The notes below the pieces were generated by a model that worked only from the letters and a program-made list of their open reading frames with translations, searched no databases and was not told the origin of the DNA. Made by a program: the position numbers and the translations under genes. A DNA stretch of 64,000 nucleotides from Chryseobacterium panacisoli (GTDB taxonomy: Bacteria > Bacteroidota > Bacteroidia > Flavobacteriales > Weeksellaceae): contig NZ_VTRU01000001.1 in the NCBI RefSeq assembly GCF_008274625.1, forward strand, positions 992,001 to 1,056,000, in the 5' to 3' direction. Position 1 is the stretch's first letter. The number at the start of each line of letters is the position of its first letter. Positions 60,079 through 64,000 of this stretch are shown piece by piece.

Positions 60079-61989
60079 TTACTGTTTGCCTGAAAAAATC
60101 ATATCTTTTTCGGTCACTGTCTTTCTATTCTGATCATAGGTATATACACAAACACCACCTACCCAGGTTTCCAATACCGGAATGTCCCGCATTTTCATAT
60201 ATTGTAATGAAGGAGTATCTAATGAAAGAGGGTTTTGTTCCAATATCACAAAATCAGCAAAGTATCCATTGTCTAACGATCCTACCCATTTGTCTGCATA
60301 GCATTGCCATGCAGCATCATAAGTAACCGCAATTAAAGCCTGTTCAGGAGTAATACGTTCCGCAGCATTTAAAACTTCAATATCCTTTGGATTCTTTTCC
60401 ATGATTCTGGTAATTGATTGTTCCATCATTCTCAAAGGACCTAACGGGCTCACCTCATTATCACTATGAAGAGTAATTCTCATTCCGGCAGCAAGTGTTG
60501 AACCGCACAGGTCAAGCATTTGTGCTTTCTCACCGAATATCACTTCCTTAAAAGCATATCCCCAATAACCTACGTGCCCGATAAGGAAACTTGGCGAAAC
60601 TCCCATCTGGAGCATATTGGTAATCTGATCTGTTGTCAGAAGAGAGCAATGTTCTATACGGTTACGAAGTTCAGAGCCTTTATATTGAGCCAGAGTACGC
60701 TGATACGCATTGATGGCAAAAGTTACTGCCTGATCACCATTGGCATGAACCATTAGCGGCCACCCTTTTCCAGCCACCACAGTATTGATCAATGTATTAT
60801 AACTTGGCGGAATTGTATTGGCAGGAATACCTGTCTGCGGGAAATTAAATACCCCCGTATTATTAGCAGGATCACACAGGTATGGAGCACTCTGATATCC
60901 GGTTAATCCCTGGTTTGAACCATCCGAAACCACTTTAATATGTCCATAATATACAGGTTTGTAATGTTCCGGTTCTTTATAAGGTTCCAGCTTATCAACC
61001 TCTTCCTGATTGGAACAAAGAAGTGCCCCTCCCGTTCTTACCACTTCAGGATGAGTCTCGAAATATTTGGTTAAAAGTGTTTCTGAACCCTTATTCAGTC
61101 CGGCATCATACATAAAAGTAACTCCTCTTGAATTGGCCGTGTGAAAAAGCTCCGTAAGATAGCGATTGATCTCTATGCTCATTGCAATGATCTGCAGTTT
61201 TATGGTCTTCAATGCCGGAGTCATCTGCAGACCTTCCTGCAGCTGGCCTTTCGTTTCACTGATATATTTGTCAACAGTTTTATACTCGTTCTTTATATCC
61301 GGATTGTGATCAAATACATACTCTAATGCCTTAGTATTCAGATAAAGGGTGTGCATAGAGGCACTTAACAGCATCATTGGAGTATCATGATTAATAGTAT
61401 CAAGAACTACATTATCAATCGTTATAAGCTCTTTTTTACCATTTTTTTCCTTAAAAGGCATTAATGACGGATCCAATCCTCTTCCTAAAATAACAGCTCC
61501 GGGAATTTTTGGGATGTGCCCGTTGATGATTGCCCCAACAGAAGTTAAATCGTATACAGCTTTTAAATTCTGTCCGTCAAAAGGGCTCAGATCCAGCCAG
61601 CCGGTCATCATTGCCGTAGGAATCATATGAACGTGAGGTTCTATCAGTCCAGGAAGTAAAGTTTGAGTACCTGTCAATTCTTTTCTTTGAAATCCTGAAT
61701 GCTTGTCATTCATATAGGTTTCTACCTGATCTGCGGTACCGGTTACAACAACTTTTCCATCAGCAAATCCAATGGCTTCAATGGTACCCGTTGATCCACC
61801 GATCATTGGCAGAATATTACCTCCGCTTACCATCAGGGTCTGTGGCTTTTCGTGGGTCGCTTTTCCGGAACCGGGATTTATTTTCTTCAGATTTTCTGCA
61901 CTGAAAAGTTCTTCTTTAAGAACATCTAAAACAGGATTGTGGCAAGAGCAGTGAGTGCAGCCATGCGTGTGATTGTGTTGTTTTTCCAT
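60079..61989 (-). CDS. Amidohydrolase family 3 protein, YtcJ-like (636 aa)
   Basis: Metal-dependent hydrolase of the amidohydrolase superfamily. Metal-site motif LPGLIEPHVHM near residue 112, then VVSDGSNQGLTGYQSAPY, MVHANGDQAV, RIEHCSLLT and LHSDNEVSPLGPLRMMEQSI. The C-terminal small beta domain has GYFADFVILEQNPL. The natural substrate is unknown; relatives are annotated as N-substituted formamide deformylases or exoenzyme-regulator-like proteins. Odd feature: the first ~18 residues (MEKQHNHTHGCTHCSCHN) are a His/Cys-rich extension that could bind metal. No signal peptide. It has its own terminator and is unrelated to the eCIS genes. Confidence 0.85.
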   Translation of the reverse strand: MEKQHNHTHGCTHCSCHNPVLDVLKEELFSAENLKKINPGSGKATHEKPQTLMVSGGNILPMIGGSTGTIEAIGFADGKVVVTGTADQVETYMNDKHSGFQRKELTGTQTLLPGLIEPHVHMIPTAMMTGWLDLSPFDGQNLKAVYDLTSVGAIINGHIPKIPGAVILGRGLDPSLMPFKEKNGKKELITIDNVVLDTINHDTPMMLLSASMHTLYLNTKALEYVFDHNPDIKNEYKTVDKYISETKGQLQEGLQMTPALKTIKLQIIAMSIEINRYLTELFHTANSRGVTFMYDAGLNKGSETLLTKYFETHPEVVRTGGALLCSNQEEVDKLEPYKEPEHYKPVYYGHIKVVSDGSNQGLTGYQSAPYLCDPANNTGVFNFPQTGIPANTIPPSYNTLINTVVAGKGWPLMVHANGDQAVTFAINAYQRTLAQYKGSELRNRIEHCSLLTTDQITNMLQMGVSPSFLIGHVGYWGYAFKEVIFGEKAQMLDLCGSTLAAGMRITLHSDNEVSPLGPLRMMEQSITRIMEKNPKDIEVLNAAERITPEQALIAVTYDAAWQCYADKWVGSLDNGYFADFVILEQNPLSLDTPSLQYMKMRDIPVLETWVGGVCVYTYDQNRKTVTEKDMIFSGKQ

Positions 61990-62414
61990 AAGAATAATTT
62001 GGTTTTAAGTGTATGGTTAAAGTTTAATTCTCTTCGTGTATGTTTTAATAAACGTTGTCTTTAGCACACAGAAAGACAACCTTGTAACCGAACAAGATTT
62101 ATTGTATTATTAAAATTAAAAATGATTATTTTTAAAATATTATATTTAAATAAATATTTATGTATGAATAATTTTCATTTATTTACATGTATTAGTTTAT
62201 TTTATAAAAATAATAAAAATATTCTTTCAGCACACTTTTTTCACTCAATATTGATTATTTTTTCAGCCTAAAATTTTAAGCTACAGTACATTCTCATTTA
62301 ATTCACACTTACAGCGTATAATTTTCAGCATTTCATGATGCACTGCTGCTCAAAACCTTCATGTTCTCGCAACTTGTAAACACAATTAAGCCAATAGTAA
62401 AGGCTGACTAAATA
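61990..62414. other. AT-rich intergenic stretch
   Basis: Contains a perfect 9-bp hairpin at 62054-62080 (GTTGTCTTT and AAAGACAAC) upstream of the amidohydrolase, and a very AT-rich block at 62100-62260. No gene or clear promoter consensus is visible. Confidence 0.4.
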
Positions 62415-62450
62415 AAGTAAGCGCCAATTTTTACAAATTGGCGCTTACTT
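62415..62450 (-). terminator. Terminator of the aminotransferase gene
   Basis: Perfect 16-bp arms AAGTAAGCGCCAATTT and AAATTGGCGCTTACTT, loop TTAC, with T/A tracts on both sides. Confidence 0.85.
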
Positions 62451-62492
62451 TTTATATCAATAATTCCGGTGACCATGTTCTGGTTTTCCGTT

Positions 62493-63662
62493 TTATTCTT
62501 TCAAAGCTTTTTTCAACCGTTCCAGACCTTCAGTCAGGAGCTGCCTTGGACAGCCGATATTGATTCTCAGGAAACCTTCTCCATTGTTCCCGTACATTGT
62601 TCCCGAATTAAGCCAAACCTTACCCTCCATCAGAAGAATTTTTGATAATTCATCAGAAGTTTTACCAAATGTGCGGCAATCCAGCCAAACCAGATAGGTT
62701 GCTTCCAAAGGAATTACTTTGATGGCAGGCAGATGTTCTCCGCAAAAATTTCTAAGAAATATAAAATTCTGATACAGATAATCTTTAAGTTCACCCATCC
62801 ATTCATATCCTTTTGTATAGGCTGAAATCAGGGCTGTCATGGCAATTGGGTTTGGATAACTGTTTTCCTGAAGTTCTAAAGTCTTACGGATCTGCTCCAG
62901 TATATTTTTGTCCCGCGAAATAAGATAAGATATCGGCAGACCTGAAAAATTAAAAGTCTTACACGGCGAACCGCAAGTCACCGATAGAAGCTCATAATTT
63001 TGAGCTGCAGAAACAAACGGAATATGCTGACGATTATTAAAAATCAGATCAGAATGAATCTCATCAGAAACCACCATTACATTGTTCCGTGAACAGATCT
63101 CCGCTATTTTTTCCAGATCTTCTCTTGTCCAGACTTTCCCCACCGGATTATGCGGATTACAAAACAACAAAAGTTTAGTTTTCGGATCAGAAGCTTTCTT
63201 TTCCAGATCATCAAAATCTATGGTGTAATTTCCTCCTTCATATTTCAGATCATTGCAGACCACATGACACCCATAATTTTCTAAAATGGTAAAAAAATGA
63301 TTGTAAACAGGAGTCTGCAAAATAATATTTTCATCGGGCTTCACAAAAGTACGAATGATGGCCGAAAGTGATGGAAGAATTCCCGTTGCAGGCAAAAGCC
63401 AGTCTTTTTCTATCGTAAAATGATGATTGGTTTCCCACCAGTGAATCACCGACTGGTAAAAGTCTTTAGGAATCGTACCATATCCGAAAATACCGTGAGA
63501 AACTTTCTCAGTGATGGCTTCAATCACTTCCGGAGCGGTTTTAAAGTCCATATCAGCAACCCACATTGGTAAAATATCTTCTCTTGCCCAATCCCATTTT
63601 ACAGAATGGGTTCCTCTTCTTTCTATGATTTCGTCGAAATTGTAATTCATGTTTAGGACCAT
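62493..63662 (-). CDS. MalY/PatB-type PLP aminotransferase, cystathionine beta-lyase-like (389 aa)
   Basis: Fold-type I PLP enzyme. MNYNFDEIIERRGTHSVKWD is the usual MalY/PatB opening; the first ATG (63662) adds four residues and overlaps the upstream stop by one base, while the ATG at 63650 fits the family better. Landmarks: LPMWVADMDFKTAPEVIEAI, NPHNPVG (Asn169), VVSDEIHSDL (Asp200), SPCKTFNFSGLP with the PLP Lys235, and a C-terminal RINIGCPRQLL Arg. It would cleave cystathionine or cysteine-type C-S bonds or act as an aminotransferase. It sits downstream of a glycine-betaine transporter gene; no link to the eCIS. Confidence 0.9.
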   Translation of the reverse strand: MVLNMNYNFDEIIERRGTHSVKWDWAREDILPMWVADMDFKTAPEVIEAITEKVSHGIFGYGTIPKDFYQSVIHWWETNHHFTIEKDWLLPATGILPSLSAIIRTFVKPDENIILQTPVYNHFFTILENYGCHVVCNDLKYEGGNYTIDFDDLEKKASDPKTKLLLFCNPHNPVGKVWTREDLEKIAEICSRNNVMVVSDEIHSDLIFNNRQHIPFVSAAQNYELLSVTCGSPCKTFNFSGLPISYLISRDKNILEQIRKTLELQENSYPNPIAMTALISAYTKGYEWMGELKDYLYQNFIFLRNFCGEHLPAIKVIPLEATYLVWLDCRTFGKTSDELSKILLMEGKVWLNSGTMYGNNGEGFLRINIGCPRQLLTEGLERLKKALKE

Positions 63663-64000
63663 TATTTTGAATCCAGATATTTTTTCAGATCTGAAATATT
63701 TTTAATTTTAAGTTCATTTGCCTGTTTTCTTCGCATCATCAAAGCATATGCATTATTAAAACCGAGTGGTTTCAGCCATTCAATTCCGTACTGTTTATGA
63801 AATTCCAGATTGACGTAGTCGAACGTTTTTTCCGGACTTTTAGAAACTTCTTCTATTGTTTTTGCAGAAGGTTTCAGCAACACCAATAGTCCGGTTCCCG
63901 TATATTCAGGATAAAAATCAATCGCATCATTCATCAGAGCATCAAAGCAGATTTTCGTTCCGCCAAGCCCTGTTTTCGTTTCCACTTTATAATCGGTATA
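63662..64000 (-). CDS. Glycine betaine/osmoprotectant ABC transporter substrate-binding domain (3' end, partial)
   Basis: C-terminal ~112 residues of a gene that continues beyond the right edge. The frame is open to the edge. DALMNDAIDFYPEYTGTGLL is the OpuAC/ProX-type binding motif, and ALMMRRKQANELKIKNISDL is the usual C-terminal part. In Bacteroidetes such domains are often fused to the permease, which cannot be checked here. The stop overlaps the start of the aminotransferase by one base (TAATG). Confidence 0.85.
   Translation of the reverse strand, partial: YTDYKVETKTGLGGTKICFDALMNDAIDFYPEYTGTGLLVLLKPSAKTIEEVSKSPEKTFDYVNLEFHKQYGIEWLKPLGFNNAYALMMRRKQANELKIKNISDLKKYLDSK

Overview
The window looks like a chromosomal piece of a Flavobacteriia genome, probably Chryseobacterium or a close Weeksellaceae relative. 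The reasons are low GC, Bacteroidetes-type promoter elements (TAnnTTTG), weak ribosome binding sites and the style of the proteins. Apart from two flanking housekeeping patches, nearly the whole window (about 0.5 to 59.9 kb) is one locus for an extracellular contractile injection system (eCIS, the Afp/PVC/MAC/AlgoCIS class of phage-tail-like particles).

Layout. Minus strand 51.4 to 27.1 kb is the structural operon, read right to left: Pvc16-type cap protein, sheath, sheath, tube, sheath, tube, tube-like initiator, DUF5908 peptide, LysM baseplate protein, VgrG-like spike, PAAR tip, gp25-like baseplate protein, baseplate J, Afp12-like baseplate protein, two large paralogous baseplate-associated proteins, and a small beta-rich protein. 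Plus strand 52.0 to 59.9 kb, divergent from it, holds a Cys-rich small protein, the tape-measure protein, the AAA+ ATPase, and a 1258-residue effector with a peptidoglycan-binding-like domain, an annexin-like repeat, a TNT-type NADase domain and a second Tse6/Ntox46-like toxin domain. A Tsi6-like candidate immunity gene and another small gene follow it.

At 26.3 to 27.0 kb a plus-strand XRE-S24 (CI/LexA-like) repressor carries an Ala-Gly cleavage site and Ser/Lys catalytic residues. Its upstream region has palindromic operators; one lies exactly between the -33 and -7 elements of a predicted divergent promoter. From there to the left (minus strand) come two tiny genes, a holin-like protein, a second effector with a C-terminal RelA/SpoT-like domain plus an overlapping immunity candidate, a secreted 17-residue repeat protein, three small fibre-like proteins, a second eCIS-type AAA+ ATPase, a u-spanin-like lipoprotein, a GH24 endolysin, and two parallel tail-fibre cassettes (adapter, short fibre, long fibre).

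Interpretation. The locus appears to combine an injection machine, two polymorphic-toxin payloads with immunity proteins, exchangeable receptor-binding fibres, and a phage-like lysis set (holin, endolysin, spanin) that could release particles by lysing the producer. A cleavable repressor that could respond to DNA damage may control it. The fibre region is a recombination hot spot, with a family of about 70-bp intergenic repeats, a 250-bp direct duplication and decayed gene ends. Right of 60 kb are unrelated genes: an amidohydrolase, a MalY/PatB aminotransferase and the end of a glycine-betaine ABC transporter gene. Functional names come from recalled family motifs; no database search was run.
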